Shown: positions 21,662-35,433, numbered from the stretch's first letter. The stretch is 64,000 bases of DNA from Raphanus sativus (GCF_000801105.2 NC_079515.1:33503407-33567406); one strand, 5' to 3'. The notes: generated from the sequence alone by a model not told the origin. A program made the numbers and translations.

Positions 21662-22347
21662 TCAATGCCGGATGAGCCTAGAGTCTCTATTATGTCCACG
21701 GCACGCATAGCAATACGAATCTCCGGATCTGTGAACGTATCTTCTACCAAGATCCGTGGGAGGAGGCAGACAATACCGAGACTGTAAATATCTCCCGTAC
21801 GCCAACGACGACGGCGAGTTTGGCGGGGAAGGCGTAACGGAGAACGGCGATTTCGGAGATCGATCGCTGCTCGAAGACGACGGAGATCCTCCCTGTCTAT
21901 TCCCTCTCGGAGGCGATAGAACAGCTCGGATCTTGGCTCCGGAGACGACGCGATCGTACTCCTCCACGATGCTCGCTAGTTCCTCGTCAGATTTGACGGA
22001 GATTAGAGTCTCGAGATCGCCGTTTGGTAATTGACACCGTAGATCAACGGAGAATCCGCAGAATTCGAATAGTTTCTTCATTAGCTCTGGAGAATGAATA
22101 ATAACAAAAAATCAAAATCTCAATTTCGTGATGATTGATTACAAGGAGAGGATTGAAGTGGTAAAAAAAACGAGAGTAGAGACGGACCTTCGAAAGAGAT
22201 GGAACGATGGACGGAGAGGACTCTGGTGTGACCTCCGACGTAACGGAGCTTCCCATCTGTAGAACGAGGGAGGATTCTGCCGCCGTAACTGCATAGAAAT
22301 TTAAGACTGCTTCCACTGTTCTTCTCGTTTACATCAACGGCCACCAT
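21662..22347 (-). CDS. PB1-domain (Phox/Bem1p) family protein
   Basis: Two exons, 22347-22188 and 22086-21662, with a 101-bp intron (donor GAAG|GTCC, acceptor CCAG|AGCT) that splits a Glu codon, encode 194 residues. Residues about 15-110 are a PB1 domain. It starts with LKFLCSYGGRILPRSTDGKLRYVGG, whose first Lys is the basic PB1 contact, continues through SFEELMKKLFEFCG, and ends with the acidic OPCA-type segment CQLPNGDLETLISVKSDEEL. The C-terminal part is Ser/Pro-rich and disordered, ending in a basic tail. PB1 domains mediate homo- or hetero-dimerisation; the partner is unknown. Plant genes of this type are often described as octicosapeptide/Phox/Bem1p proteins, and position matches At5g63130 from memory. 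A TATA box and a CRE-like palindrome precede it. Confidence 0.9.
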
Positions 22348-22445
22348 TGTTTGCAGGATTTGTGAGAGAAGATGGAATATTTTTTTTTGTTTAGTTGGTT
22401 TTCTTTGGTGTCTTAAACCGAGAGGAAAGGTTGCAGACGGGCTGG

Positions 22446-22474
22446 TTTTATAGGCAGGGTGTGACGTCACCAAT
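22446..22474 (-). promoter_or_regulatory. Core promoter of the PB1 gene
   Basis: On the minus strand ATTGG, then the perfect palindrome TGACGTCA (22462-22469), then TATAAAA (22446-22452) lie 100-125 bp upstream of the ATG. TGACGTCA is a C-box/CRE-type bZIP (TGA factor) site. The order CCAAT, bZIP site, TATA is a standard core promoter. Confidence 0.65.
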
Positions 22475-22564
22475 GGGACCCTGCGCGTATGGAAAAATGG
22501 AAAATTCGTTGGACCTTCTATGGGCTTTTGGACCAATTCTGTTATTCCATAACGGAATATTCCA

Positions 22565-23629
22565 TCTATCTTATTAAAAGAGAAGTACCCATTTAAAAAT
22601 ACCCCTTAGTTTTCACTTTTATTTACACTTCATGCCACTGTAGTATTAATTAAGTTTCCTATTTTTATGTTTGTCTTTTTCACTTTAGTTAATGTGTTTT
22701 CCAAAATTAAATACACAATTAAACAATACTTTCTATTTTAATATTTTGTCTTTTTCACTTAGATTAATGTGTTTTCCAAAATTAAATTTGAATTAAATAC
22801 ACTTCATTAATTTCTCCATTAAATCAATTTCAAATTAAAAAATTACATTTTTACTGGACAAACAATTCATAGAAATTATAATATCAACTTTTCATTTAAG
22901 GAATCTGAACGAAAAATATTATCAAATTTGAACCGAAACTAGATAATATCTAAACGGATTTTTACCATTTTGGTATCTAGAAAACCATAACCAAACCTGA
23001 TCTGAACGAAATATTTTGGATATTCGAATGTATTTAAATCATATTTATATACTTAATATGTTAACTATTTTTAGAGTTAATATTAAAGATATAAGCTATT
23101 TTAAAGTTGTTTAAAATATTTGAAATATAAAAAATAGTCAAAAGTAAACATCTAAAATAGATAAACAATAATTAAAACACCAAAAATACTTAAAATATAT
23201 ATTTATTCTCATCCAAATATTCAAGTTAAACATATTTTTAATTTTTAATTTAGGTACTTTGGCTTACATTACTCAAATTACATTACTCATATTTACATGT
23301 TATATTATTTTTATTTTTAGATTTAGAGATATTTAAAGATATATAAATTTTGAAAATTTAAAAATAGTTTAAACGGGTTATCAAACCCGCAAAAATCCGA
23401 ATCAAACCGGAACCAAAATTTATAAATACGCGAATAAAGCTAGAATCTTTAAACTCGAAAATCTCAAACCCGAATAGATTTTAACTGAATTCGAGTGGAT
23501 ACCCAAATATCCACCCCTAACTTAATCAATATAAAACGATCAAATATTATAAATATATTATTTTGTATAAATAAATAAAAACTAAAAGTGAAAATTAATA
23601 CCCGTGCGGTCGCACGGGTCAAGATCTAG
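22565..23629 (+). mobile_element. Helitron, non-autonomous
   Basis: It begins A|TCTATCTTATTAAAAGAG and ends with the hairpin CCCGTGCGGTCGCACGGG, then TCAAGATCTAG followed by a host T. The 1,065-bp body is AT-rich without ORFs. Between about 22920 and 23520 there is a block with GGATACCCAAATATCCACCCC that looks like a second, nested element. Confidence 0.78.
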
Positions 23630-25861
23630 TCTCTAATTAAATTCGCCATCGAAAAGAAATCGCGTTATTTAAAGTTGGCTCAATAAAGAAGGACGCTAGT
23701 ATTAAATTTTTGATTATAAGACTGGGTGATGATTCGCACCATCTTAGCAGTAGCAGCCCTTCTCTTCCATGTTTATGTACTAAAATCACATGAAAATTGA
23801 TTAAACAAATATATTTGATTCATTTTTTTTTGCATTTAATGTGAGCTTTATTACGTTGCAAATTTGAGATTCCTTGTACTCGTAACTTTATCATAAGACA
23901 CACCAACTTGAGTTCGTTTGGAAAAATTATGGGTCAACTGAAAATATACTTTTTAAAATGTTCGAAAAGCATATATGGTATATTCCGAAAATATGTGATG
24001 AATCAGGCATAGATGGTAAGTCTAAAGATTCCAATAATTTGGTGTTGATGGTAATTATAAAATTTTCAAACTGTTGGAATCTTTTAGACCTACCGTCCGT
24101 ATCTCCTCCAATAATAGTTTTACTAGGTGATAATCCGCGCCATCCGCGGAATGAATAGATTTTAAGAGATGATCAAATTGAATCAAATAGACATTATACA
24201 TGTAAAATCATAAAAACAAATTACACTGTATGTGAATTTTATTTTTAAACTTGTGTATTCGTTTTGAAAGTTTACTTGGAACATATATCGTGGAAGTGAA
24301 TCAATAAGAGTAAGTGAATATTAATAAAAGATAAATTATGATTTAAAATAAAATAAAACATAGATATATAATATATAATTGTTATCATTAAAAATCGTAA
24401 ATAAAAGATGAAACGAAACATATGAAATAGACAAATAAAACCATGCAGAAACAAAATATAACAAAACATAATTTGATTAAAAATTGCTAAAAAGCTGTTG
24501 TCAATAGTGCCGTAAGAGAGTGTAAAAAAAAGTTAAACAAAAGCTTAGAACACCCATGTTTCAGTAAATGATCAAAATGTGAAACTAAATCTTTCTTAAT
24601 AATTACATGTATTTTATCTCCATAAAAAATAAAAAAAAAACTATAGCATTAGCTGAAACACATAATAGTAGTTGAGAAAAAAAAATATAAAGACTAACAA
24701 CAACTAATTTTTGCATCTACGTAATCTATTTCAATGGTCTCTCCACCAGCAGCCGAGTATGACTTTCAAAAGTTAATGATTTTCACTTCAATCTACAACA
24801 TTGATTTCTTTGACTTCAAGTGAGAGATGAAATTTATAGCATTTTATTTTTCTAGTCTTAATCCTTGTAGGTTGTGAAACTGTAGAGTAAAGTTCACTTG
24901 ATTTATATATAGTATACCCTACAGTTAGGATTAGTTCCATTTAATTTCAAAACAAAACGAAAATTCTCTCTTAAATTTAATACTAACAATCCCTAACTTT
25001 TATTAAAAATTTTAAAAAATTGGAAAGTCTTACAATTAAGGAAGAAACAAATAGAAAATAATATTGACTATGAGATTTGACAATATTAAAGAAGCGACAA
25101 ATTTTTATTGAATCATAATTTGGTCTATCAACATTTATGTTGATTGTTTAGTCAAAAAAAATTGGTGCTTGAGTTAAGGGATTCAAGAGATCTCGTCAAA
25201 TATATCTTCTAATTTAGATTCTCAATATATTAAAAAAACTTACCAAAAATTTAGTAATGTATATTGTAACTTCTTTTTTAATATATATAAAGAAGTGGAT
25301 CAATATACGGTATTTAACGTCATATATACTATAAGTTATTAATCAGATAAAAGTCATATATAATTTAATGAAATATAATATATAATGTTATTACATATGA
25401 TTTTTTCTATTTGACTTTTGTCATAGACAAAACCAAAAGTATTAATCGATTGTTTACAAAAAAAACATAACATTGAATAATATATTATGGTCATCGCCAA
25501 TGAGACTTATGCAAGTTAATTTGGTCAATCCAAATTCTCAGACCATTAAACGAAATTAATTATTATGGAAACTACTTAACTTTGTGATTTTGTTATATAT
25601 GGAAAACAATATCATAACATAAATGATTGATTGAAATACTAATCATCTATTATTATGTTTAATGCATTGTAGCAATTTATCATGTGTTATAACACAATTT
25701 GAACAGATTTGACAATGGCAAAACAATGTAATTTTTCTAGTAATGAAAGGATTTTTAAAAGAAGTGGGTAAGAGTGAATGTGAGAAACCTAGGAAATGAC
25801 ATTGTGTAAATAACACACCAATTTGAGGTTATTTTGTTTAGTGCTCATAAAATAATATATA
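23630..25861. other. AT-rich intergenic DNA, no gene seen
   Basis: About 2.2 kb of AT-rich sequence without recognisable genes or clean element borders. Short ORFs at 23958 and 24272 look like chance frames. Confidence 0.5.
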
Positions 25862-26992
25862 CTAGATCATGACCCGCTCGACCGAGCGGAAGTCAATTTT
25901 TTTAATCTTTGTTTTTACTAAATGTTATACATGATCGCAATGTGTATTAATATAAAATTTTGATAAATAACAATGTGTAATAATGTGTTTAAATAAGCAA
26001 TGTGTTTAATTACTAATTTTGATTTTTAAAATTTATGATAACGTAAAGTAGATTTTTTCTATATTATTTAAAATATATAGTGCTATATATTTTGTATTTT
26101 CAACATTTATCATACAAAACTTACATAGGGGTATTATTTATATGAAATATGTGTAACATAATATATTTATATATTATATAAACATATGCACACCCGCACG
26201 GATTTTATTTTTAAAATGTATTCTATATTGTTTAATTTTATGTAGTATCGGGTTTGTATAATTCAATTTTGTGTTTAAAGAACAATATCAAAACTGTCTT
26301 TCGTATGTAAAAATAACACTTTGCAAGCGCGAGTTGTTTCTTTTTATTGTGACACAAAATTTTATATAAAACTTATGTTTTTTGTACATTACGAAATTTA
26401 ATTTTTTAAAATAATTATTACGTAATTTCAAAGTGAATTTTATCTCTGAATATTTTGTGTGTAATGGTTCAAAGCATTTTCGATATATATTATATTTCAG
26501 TTTGGTTTGTTTTTAGTATTATTGTATAAGTATAATACTATACAATATTACTATATTCTATACAATATATGAAGCTATGTGTTATTTGTTTTAGAAAGTA
26601 GATTAGGCTCAGCGTAGTTATAAGAATAGTCATATTTTTATGTATGTGTCTATGAATTATCTACCTAATGTTATTCATACTAATAAAATCAATATGGCCA
26701 ATGAAAGTATACTGATCAATTTAAAATGAATTGTATATGATAATTATAGAACGATTAATATTTTTAGTATTCTTAGTATATATCTTATTTAAATCGACAT
26801 GTAATAAATGTAAAAATCATATATGGAATATGGACAAAAAGAAGAAATGTATTTAAGGAAATACATTAATGCAAAGTTAGACTATGGTACGTATTATATA
26901 TAAAGAATGAGACATTTAATTTAAATATATAAGATCCACTTTTAAAAATCCACTTAGAAAAAGTTGTAATGTTCCTGTTTTAATAAGATAGA
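25862..26992 (-). mobile_element. Helitron, copy 1 of a two-copy family
   Basis: Read on the minus strand it begins A|TCTATCTTATTAAAACAGGAAC and ends with hairpin CCGCTCGGTCGAGCGG, GTCATGATCTAG and a host T. The 1,131 bp are nearly collinear with 55807-56943, differing by scattered substitutions and small indels. It is non-coding. Confidence 0.85.
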
Positions 26993-28278
26993 TGGGATCG
27001 ATCCAAAAGAGACATAAACGATTGGTTCAGTGCATCCATTGCAGCCCATTAAGTGGTCACTCATGGCCCATCTCTAACAGAAATAAATAAAATTCACCCT
27101 TTGAATAAAAGAGACCATGTCTCCTAATTTAACTGTCCAAAAAGATTAACAATAGAGTCATTTAGGTAGATAACCATAAAACAAAAGTTATTTAGGCAAC
27201 AAGACAAAAACTTCTTTATTTAGGTAGTTGGTCATATGAATCAAAGCGAATTTACATCTTTTTCCTTGTAGCCTGTTTTTTGTCTCATTTTCTTCTTCTC
27301 GGACATATCTTCTTCTCTAGCTTCATCACTGCACCACGCTTGACGTCAGACCACCATTTATTCTTCCTATTTCATCTTTTCTATAAATAAAAAAAAAGCA
27401 ATTACAAATATCCTAACAAGAGGAAAAGAAAGAGACATCAAATAAGGTATTAATACGAGATATAAACTCTAAACAAACAAAGGTTTGAGCATTGAAACTG
27501 ATGCTGAACCAAATCAGATATTAACAGTAAACAAAATAAAATCAAAACAGGGGGAGTAAAAGGAGAGGGAGAGAGAGAAACCAGATTTGATAAGCTACGA
27601 GACCTATGTTACCTTGGAGACACCATCGCCTCTGGTTAGACATGGAATCATGATTTGCTTAGCTCTGAGACCACCGCCGCTTTCCCTCTGCCATCTCCGG
27701 TTCTAGTTAGCCATGGAAATTGAATTTAATTAGATTTGAGATTTTTTCAATAAACAGAAAACAAGAAGAGAGGAAACACAAAGATGAGAGATATGAGATT
27801 CGTAAAACAAAATATGAATGGTCCACAATATAAGTAAAAAGCAAAATAGAAAATGGATTTTAGTTATTATGAAGCTTGTTCAACCAGTTGTCTTAGAGAT
27901 GTGTCAGTCAAACATATCTAAACCTATATTCCCAGTTAACACAAAATAGGGATAATATTGGCATTACTGAAAAAACAACAGTGGCATCGCCATTCACCTA
28001 ATTAAATATTGTTTCATGTATATCTAGTGCAAATACTCTTAACAATATGTATTAAACATTACCTTAAACTAAAAACTCGCTGCATTTTAGTTTAACACTA
28101 TGTATTAAAAATAAACAAAATAGTATTGTATTAAAATATTATAATTTTGGAATGTATATAGGTGATGAGATAGATAGATGCATCATGTAATTTATAAAGT
28201 TGTTACTATTTTAACCAAACCCCCCCGCACTACTTTCTCCAAAGACTTGAGAGGGAAAGGAAGGGAGGAGAGCGCGAG
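26993..28278. other. Intergenic DNA upstream of HDA6
   Basis: No gene is seen. A stretch at 27090-27980 with GAGAGAGAGA and scattered C-rich pieces could be an old mobile element. The final ~150 bp are the HDA6 promoter and purine-rich leader (GAGAGGGAAAGGAAGGG). Confidence 0.45.
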
Positions 28279-30344
28279 ATGGAGACAGACGAGAGCGGCG
28301 TCTCCTTAGCGTCAGGACCCGACGGTCGTAAGCGACGAGTCAGCTACTTCTACGAGCCAACCATCGGCAACTACTACTACGGCCAAGGACACCCCATGAA
28401 GCCTCACCGGATCCGCATGGCCCACAGCCTAATCGTCCACTACAACCTCCACCGCCGCCTCGAGATCAGCCGCCCTTACCTCGCCGACGCCGCCGACATC
28501 GGCCGCTTCCACTCCCCCGAGTACGTCGATTTCCTCCGCTCCGTTTCGCCGGAGTCCGTCGGCGACTCCTCCGCGCGCAACCTCCGGCGGTTCAACGTCG
28601 GCGAGGACTGTCCCGTCTTCGACGGGCTTTTCGATTTCTGCCGCGCTTCCGCCGGTGGTTCGATCGGCGCCGCCGTTAAGCTGAACCGGCAGGACGCGGA
28701 TATCGCCATCAATTGGGGCGGAGGGCTTCACCATGCTAAGAAGAGCGAGGCTTCGGGGTTCTGCTACGTGAACGACATCGTTTTGGGGATCCTCGAGCTG
28801 CTTAAGATGTTTAGGGTAAAATGCTTTGTCTCAATTAGGGTTTAATGTTGTCTTTGTAGAGTAGTTTTCGTAGATTGACCTGAAAGGTGGAAGCTTTTTT
28901 AAGATACTGATGATTTGAATTTTAATTAGGGTTTAATGTTAATGTATTCTTTTGCAGCGGGTTCTTTACATTGATATCGATGTTCACCATGGAGACGGAG
29001 TGGAAGAAGCGTTTTACACCACTGATAGAGTTATGACGGTTTCTTTTCACAAGTTTGGGGACTTCTTCCCAGGAACTGGTCACATCAGAGACGTTGGCGC
29101 TGAGAAAGGGAAGTACTATGCTCTAAATGTCCCGTTGAACGATGGTATGGACGACGAGAGTTTCCGCAGCTTGTTTAGACCTCTTATCCAGAAGGTTATG
29201 GAGGTTTATAGGCCGGAAGCAGTTGTTCTTCAGTGTGGGGCTGACTCCTTAAGCGGTGATCGGTTGGGTTGCTTTAACTTGTCGGTCAAGGGTCATGCTG
29301 ATTGCCTCCGGTTCTTGAGATCTTACAATGTTCCTCTCATGGTCTTGGGTGGTGGAGGGTATACTATTCGGAATGTTGCTCGTTGCTGGTGTTATGAGGT
29401 TTGTTTTTTTCATTATCTTGTGGACTTGTTCTATGCCTTTTTTGGTAACGTTTTTGTTCTTGAGAGGTTGGTTTCTGTTGACTCTGTTTGCAGACTGCAG
29501 TTGCGGTTGGAGTAGAGCCGGACAACAAGCTCCCGTACAATGAGTACTTTGAGTACTTCGGACCAGACTATACACTTCATGTCGAGCCAGGTCCAATGGA
29601 GAATTTGAACACACCTAAAGATATGGAGAAGATAAGGTAAGATATCCTGCTACCCTTTTCCATGATTATTGCGAAGGGAACTCATGCATAATCTCAATGT
29701 AACTTAGGATTATATCTTTGTGCCGGTTCCAGTGGTTCACTGAAGCTTTACATGCTCATAGCCTCCTTGGCTTTGTCAAATAGAATATTTTGAACTTAGG
29801 GAAGTTAAACTTGTTGAAAATTTCAGGAACACATTGCTAGAACAACTTTCTGGACTAATACACGCACCTAGTGTGCCCTTTCAGCACACACCTCCAGTTA
29901 ATAGAGTCTTGGATGAGGTAAAATTTCCAGTGATGTATATCTTCTCTGTACTTTCTTCATGTTCTATTGAAACAGACTCATTAGATTTTTTTTTTTTTTT
30001 TTTGTTGTTGTCTCAAAACTTTAGCCGGAAGAAGACATGGAGAAGAGACCAAAGCCTCGCATTTGGAGTGGAACTGCGAATTATGAATCAGACAGTGACG
30101 ATGACGAGAAACCTCTTGTTGGTTTCTCAGGTATTGATGGCCCAACAAATATGGACAGGTAAAAACGAAAAAAGGCTTGCTCTTACTCCACCAGTCTACC
30201 AAATCCTAATTGTTTCCTATAAACTTCTTTAACAGAGTGATTGAGAATTTAGTAAACATCTCTTATCTCTTCAGGGACTCTACAGGGGAAGATGAAATGG
30301 AAGATGATAACGCAGAGCCGGAGGTGGATCCCCCATCGTCTTGA
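28279..30344 (+). CDS. HDA6: RPD3-type histone deacetylase HDA6
   Basis: Six exons, 28279-28815, 28958-29398, 29494-29636, 29827-29917, 30025-30158 and 30275-30344, all with GT-AG sites and matching phase. They encode 471 residues, the length I recall for Arabidopsis HDA6. It is a nuclear, zinc-dependent class I deacetylase that removes acetyl groups from histone lysines and acts in silencing of transposons, rRNA genes and flowering repressors. Catalytic features are intact: His151-His152 in GGGLHHAKK, zinc ligands Asp187 and His189 in DIDVHHGDG, Asp275 in CGADSLSGD, and the GGGGYT loop with Tyr314. The C-terminal tail after about residue 400 is acidic (SDSDDDEKP and EDEMEDDN), typical of HDA6, with [15 protein letters not shown] before it. 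The GC content of exon 1 is far above the surroundings. HDA19 and HDA7 are less likely because the N-terminus and tail match HDA6. Confidence 0.97.
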
Positions 30345-31556
30345 AACCAGCTTGGTGTAGTGTCAAAAGTTAGAGAAATGATTCTTGGAGATGCTTTCTT
30401 TTACTATGTGATTTTTTTTTTTTTTGCAAAGAAACCTTTTGTTTTTGCCTCAAGACTTTTACTTAATAGGAATGTATTTGTATTACCATTCAATCAAAAC
30501 AAGAGTAAATTCATTCCTTTTATAGGTAATTTTTTTCTCATACAGAGCCATTATTGAGAGCATCCCCATTGCCAAAGACGCCTTGAACACTAGGTTAAAA
30601 CCAGGTTTTCTGGTATTCTTGTGGATTTTTTTTATTAAATGGAGTGTGGTCAAAGAACTTCAAGATCCCAATGTGTAGGAAGAATTCAAAAGTAGGTTGG
30701 GGAAGAAAGGGAGGAACATGGAGAACGTTGGAGGAAGATGTGTGGAAGTTGAGGATTGAGAGAGATGAAGATTTGGTCATGGTGGAAACATTGAAAGCGA
30801 TGAGCCAAGTTCTTGGTAGTAAGCTCTTTCTGACACTTTGGGATGGGAATGATAGCTCGGTGGCTCTAACTAGTGATTTACCGGATCTTGATGCCTGAAA
30901 GAAGAGACTCTCATTTCCTGAATGCGAGCTAAATAGCCCTTGATGGTTTTGGTTGATAATCTCATAATCAGTTTAAATTTAGGTTTGTGATGGATTCTCC
31001 AATGTCTTTCCTCTCAACGTTTTGGATCATTACCAAGCTATGAACTTGAGCGGCTGATACAAATTGTTTGCTCAATCATTTTGTCTTTATTGTTGAATCT
31101 TAGAGTTTCTACTCTAATATTCCATGCCTTCAATCTTAAGGGTTAGTACTCACTATTGTTGTGTATGATCCAACTTATTGGTTGTCTTCAGTGCTTTCGC
31201 AGTTGATACTCCAAAGAGTAGTCATTCGGCTAAACGCCAGTGAAGCTTTATCACAAGGCAAAATCATTACAGTCGCATTTTTTTTTATTTTGACATCATA
31301 TTAATTTAGCTCTTAGTTGCTTCTAGTTCTTGATAATCAATATGTGTTACCTTCTATAAGATATGGACTAGATTTTTATCACAAAAAGAAGAATATATAT
31401 ATATATAAACACTACAGTCTACATTGCCCTGTATACAGAAAAAAATTAGGCTGTAATTCTACTACCTGATTTTTTTTTGTAAATAAGGAATTTTATTGTT
31501 TAACAGGCTAATTAAATTATTACTAGGTATTTTCCTGCACCATGTGCAATAAGAAA
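30345..31556. other. Downstream of HDA6: unrecognised open frames
   Basis: The HDA6 3' region is followed by GAGCATCCCCATTGCCAAAG (about 30559), a common start of Brassicaceae MITEs. A plus-strand frame at 30644-30898 reads coding-like: GGTWRTLEEDVWKLRIERDEDL, then LGSKLFLTLWDGNDSS, ending DLPDLDA. A further open stretch near 31155-31280 contains YDPTYWLSSVLSQL. I do not recognise either. They could be pieces of a lost neighbouring gene or captured fragments. No intact gene model can be built. Confidence 0.3.
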
Positions 31557-32190
31557 TTTTTTAAATCTGACCTATATTTAAAAATAAATTTTATTAAATA
31601 TTATAGATTTTACTATTTTCTTACTAATATTTAATATATATTTGATATATATTAAATCAATTTGTAAACTAATAAATGATATAAAATTGTATAATTATAA
31701 AAAATTAGCCTAAACAATATTTATAAAATTTGTTGATATATAAGAAACTAATAATCTTACGATTAGATATTTAATTTTTTAATACATTGTAGAAAGTTTT
31801 GAAAGTTTTAGTAATACAAAAACTGTATAATTATACAAAATAATAATATTTCGAATTTGAAATGTTATATATGTTTTTTAAATCTAACTTATATTTAAAA
31901 ATAAATTTTATTAAATATTATAGATTTTGCTATTTTCTTACTAATATTTAATATACATTTGATATATATTAAATCAATTTGTATAAAACTAATAAAATGA
32001 TATAAAACTGTATAATTATAATAAATTTAGCCTAAACAATATTTATAAAAAAAATATATATAAGAAACTAATAATTTTACGATTAGATTTTTTTTTTAAT
32101 TGTAGAAATTTTTGAAAGTTTTAGTAATACAAATTGTATAATTATACAAAAAATAATAATATTTCGAAATTTGAAATGTTATATATGAAT
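31557..32190 (+). repeat. Tandem duplication, unit about 317 bp
   Basis: A very AT-rich unit (TTTTAAATCTGACCTATATT, later TAATATTTCGAA) occurs twice in succession, the second copy starting near 31874 with small indels. It has no coding capacity. Confidence 0.75.
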
Positions 32191-32215
32191 ATATTTATTT
32201 TATAGATGATGCATG

Positions 32216-32390
32216 AGCTATTACCATATTTTAAAAAAGTTTACCAAAAAAAATATCAATATTAAATGTAATATATGAATTATTACCATATTCTAATAAG
32301 TTTGCCAAAAAAATATCAATATTAAATGTAATATATGAATTATTACCATATTATAATACGTTTGCCAAAAATATAAATCAACATTAAATG
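32216..32390 (+). repeat. Short tandem repeat, unit about 60 bp, three copies
   Basis: The unit GAATTATTACCATATTCTAA, TAAGTTTGCCAAAAA, ATATCAATATTAAATG is repeated about three times with some decay. Confidence 0.7.
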
Positions 32391-33522
32391 AAAATAGCTA
32401 TGTCATATTTTTTTGGAATCCATGTCATCAATTTCAGTAGTAATGTCATATTTGTTTTATGAAATTGATTGTACAAAGGATATGTGGCAAAAATCACTTC
32501 GCAAATATAGTCTATGGATTTCTAATATACTAGCTTATTTCTAAAGTTATATGTTGCGTATTCATGATCGCAAGTATTCTATTCTGCACATATAAAAACA
32601 AACAAAATGACATATTCACAAAACTATTCACCAAGTTGCATCATTGACCTCTCATACTTCCAACTTTACCTTCCATAATCAGCACGTGAAAGGTAAGATT
32701 CATTGATATGTTATATATGTTTTTTTGGCTAAGATAATATCTTATATATTGTGTGTTGTTTCAAACGAAACCATATATATAATGTGGTTTCTTGAGATTC
32801 AGAGTCACAACTCACACGAAAAGATAATGCGAGGGAAGAGTAGTACTAGTCTAGTTTTAGTAGATCATATGTGTGAGGACCCATATATATATTCACTCTC
32901 TCTCTCTCTCTCTCTCTCTTTGAACCTTTTATAACATTACCTTTCTGGTTTTATACTCCGATATGTGATAAAAAAAACTCCGATATATATGTAACCTCTA
33001 TGTTTTTTTTGGTATAAATGTTAAATGATGTAACCTCTACATTATATATATATACATATACCGACACCCATTCTAATTAGCTACTTTAATATTTTGATAG
33101 TTAAGAATTGTCAAGCTTTCTTTTCATAAGATGTTGATACTACATCTAAAGTAAGATCTGACCTCAAATGATATACAACCAATATGAATTGTCAGTTATA
33201 TTAAATGTCATTTTATTTTAAAAGAAATTCGATGAATTAATGATATAAGAAAAACTTGACGGCGTATCCGCGAATTTGTTTTCAAGATTCATTGTTGAAT
33301 TAAGAAGAAAATCATCATTGTTTTTCAAGAATTTTGGAACTTAATTGATATTTAGCCATGTGAATGCACAAATCAACAAGATATGAACTCTGTGTTAACA
33401 AAGAGTACGTGACTAGTTTCCTCTTTTAGAAAAGAATATGACCTCTATTTTCGAACCCTAATTCCTTCTATTAGTCACAACTCACAAATACAGTTGTTAA
33501 AATTTAAGTTGTCAAAAAAGAA
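32391..33522. other. AT-rich intergenic DNA with CT microsatellite
   Basis: No gene is seen. A CT microsatellite lies at 32895-32919. Confidence 0.5.
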
Positions 33523-35433
33523 TCTCTATAAATAATATTTGAGAAGTCAGTTTTCTATGTGTCGCACTCACATTAACTCTCACGATGGTTGATTACACGA
33601 ATACCCTTAATGAATTAAATTATTACAGTTAAATATTTTACTGATTTTTTTGTTTAGTTTCATTTTTAAAATTTTCCAAATAACATATATGATAAAAAGG
33701 AAATATTTATAATGTTTAAAAGCAAAATTAAAAACGAAAATATATGCATGTATAATATAATTTCATTAAAAAGGAAAATTCACAAAATAGTAATATTCAA
33801 TTTAAAAAACTAACATAAAATATACTTTTGAAGTAATAAAATACTTTATTTATATCTATATTTTCTTAGATGAAAATAAATATTTGTATATAATGTGATT
33901 TCATAAAAGAAAATTTCACATAGATAATCTTGATACTAGAAAAATAATTGTCATTTAATTTAAAACATAATTTTAAACAATACAATTTCAAAATAATATA
34001 AATAATTTTTATATATCTATCTATTTTCATAGATTATTACATAAAATAATTAAGTAACATAAAAAAATGTATGTTTAATTGACAAAAAATAGTTTATAAC
34101 TTGTATTATTGAAATGTTTTATTTATTTTCATATATTTATTTGACTATAATATCTTTCAATTACAGCAAAAATATCTATAAATTAAATTACTTTTATAAT
34201 ATAATTTCTCAAATACAATCACAATCTTTTTACTGTTTATTTTTAATAGATTATTAGAAAATGAAAATATATTTTAACAGTAAACATCTTTTGATAAAAT
34301 AATTACAAAATATTTTAAATTAAAATAACACCATGTACTTCAACAAGGTAGATATATTACATTTTATCATCATTCAAATTATATGTTTCCTTAATATTAA
34401 ATTTCATTTTAAATTTTATGTTTTTATGTTTGTGAAACTTAACATAACCATAATCAAAATAAGAAAGAAAATATGAATTCAGATTTTTAAGATTATTTAA
34501 AATAAATTTCAATTTACCATTCAATAAATCTAAGGCATAAAATTATTTATAATTTATAAAATATTTTAATTACTGTAGATATTGATATTTGTTCATGAGA
34601 TTTCAAAAATATATCAGTTACTTATATGTAACTTCTTATTGATCATTGATAAATATATGAAATACATGCACATTAAACGATAAATAAAAATAATTTGATA
34701 TGATTTAACTATAGTAAAAATAATTATATTTCGGTTCGAATTTGAAAGAATATATGTAACTTAATATACTCACAACATGAGTATCTCGATTAATCCAACT
34801 TATTTCTAATAGCATAGATTAAACTACAATAAAAATATATAATTTTATGGTAATAGTTAATTTTATAAATATAAATTATAGGATGATTCAAAATATGTTA
34901 ACAAATGGAAATAAAATATTAACCAACTGTTACAATTTTGTTCTTCTGTAAAACTTATACATGTAGGCATGAGACTTCATAATATTATCATTATATTAAT
35001 TTATTTAATTTGGAATTCGACACTTTAGTTTATCTTTTATTTCATTATAAGCACCATATATCTTAATTTATAAATAATCATCCTAAAATATATTTACATA
35101 TATAAGACAACCAACCAACCAACCTAAATGCAAATAAGAAATTAATCAAAACTTTAATATATTTAGAATAAAAATATTATAATTGAATTCAAAGAAATAA
35201 ATGCAAACCAATATATCCAAATAATAACTAAATCAACTGTAAAAAACAACAAAACTAACAACCTATAACATATTTAAAATCGAAGGTCCAATTAAAATAA
35301 TATAATATTATTAATATAAATTATGCATACAATTATAAATTAATATAAAATTAAAAAATAAATAGTGAAATTATTATAGTATATTTATTTATAAATATTT
35401 ATAACCGTGCATGAGCACGGGAAAATCACCTAG
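33523..35433 (+). mobile_element. Helitron, non-autonomous, 1.9 kb
   Basis: The 3' end has hairpin CCGTGCATGAGCACGG, then GAAAATCACCTAG and a host T. A matching 5' end is A|TCTCTATAAATAATATTTG at 33523, in the style of Brassicaceae Helitrons. The interior is extremely AT-rich with no ORF. Confidence 0.65.

Noticed and set aside
28429..28734. Minus-strand ORFs inside HDA6 exon 1
   Set aside because: Shadows of the GC-rich HDA6 coding exon; no independent signals.
32216..32390. Regularly spaced repeats resembling a CRISPR array
   Set aside because: Direct tandem repeats without distinct spacers in a plant nuclear sequence; CRISPR is not expected.
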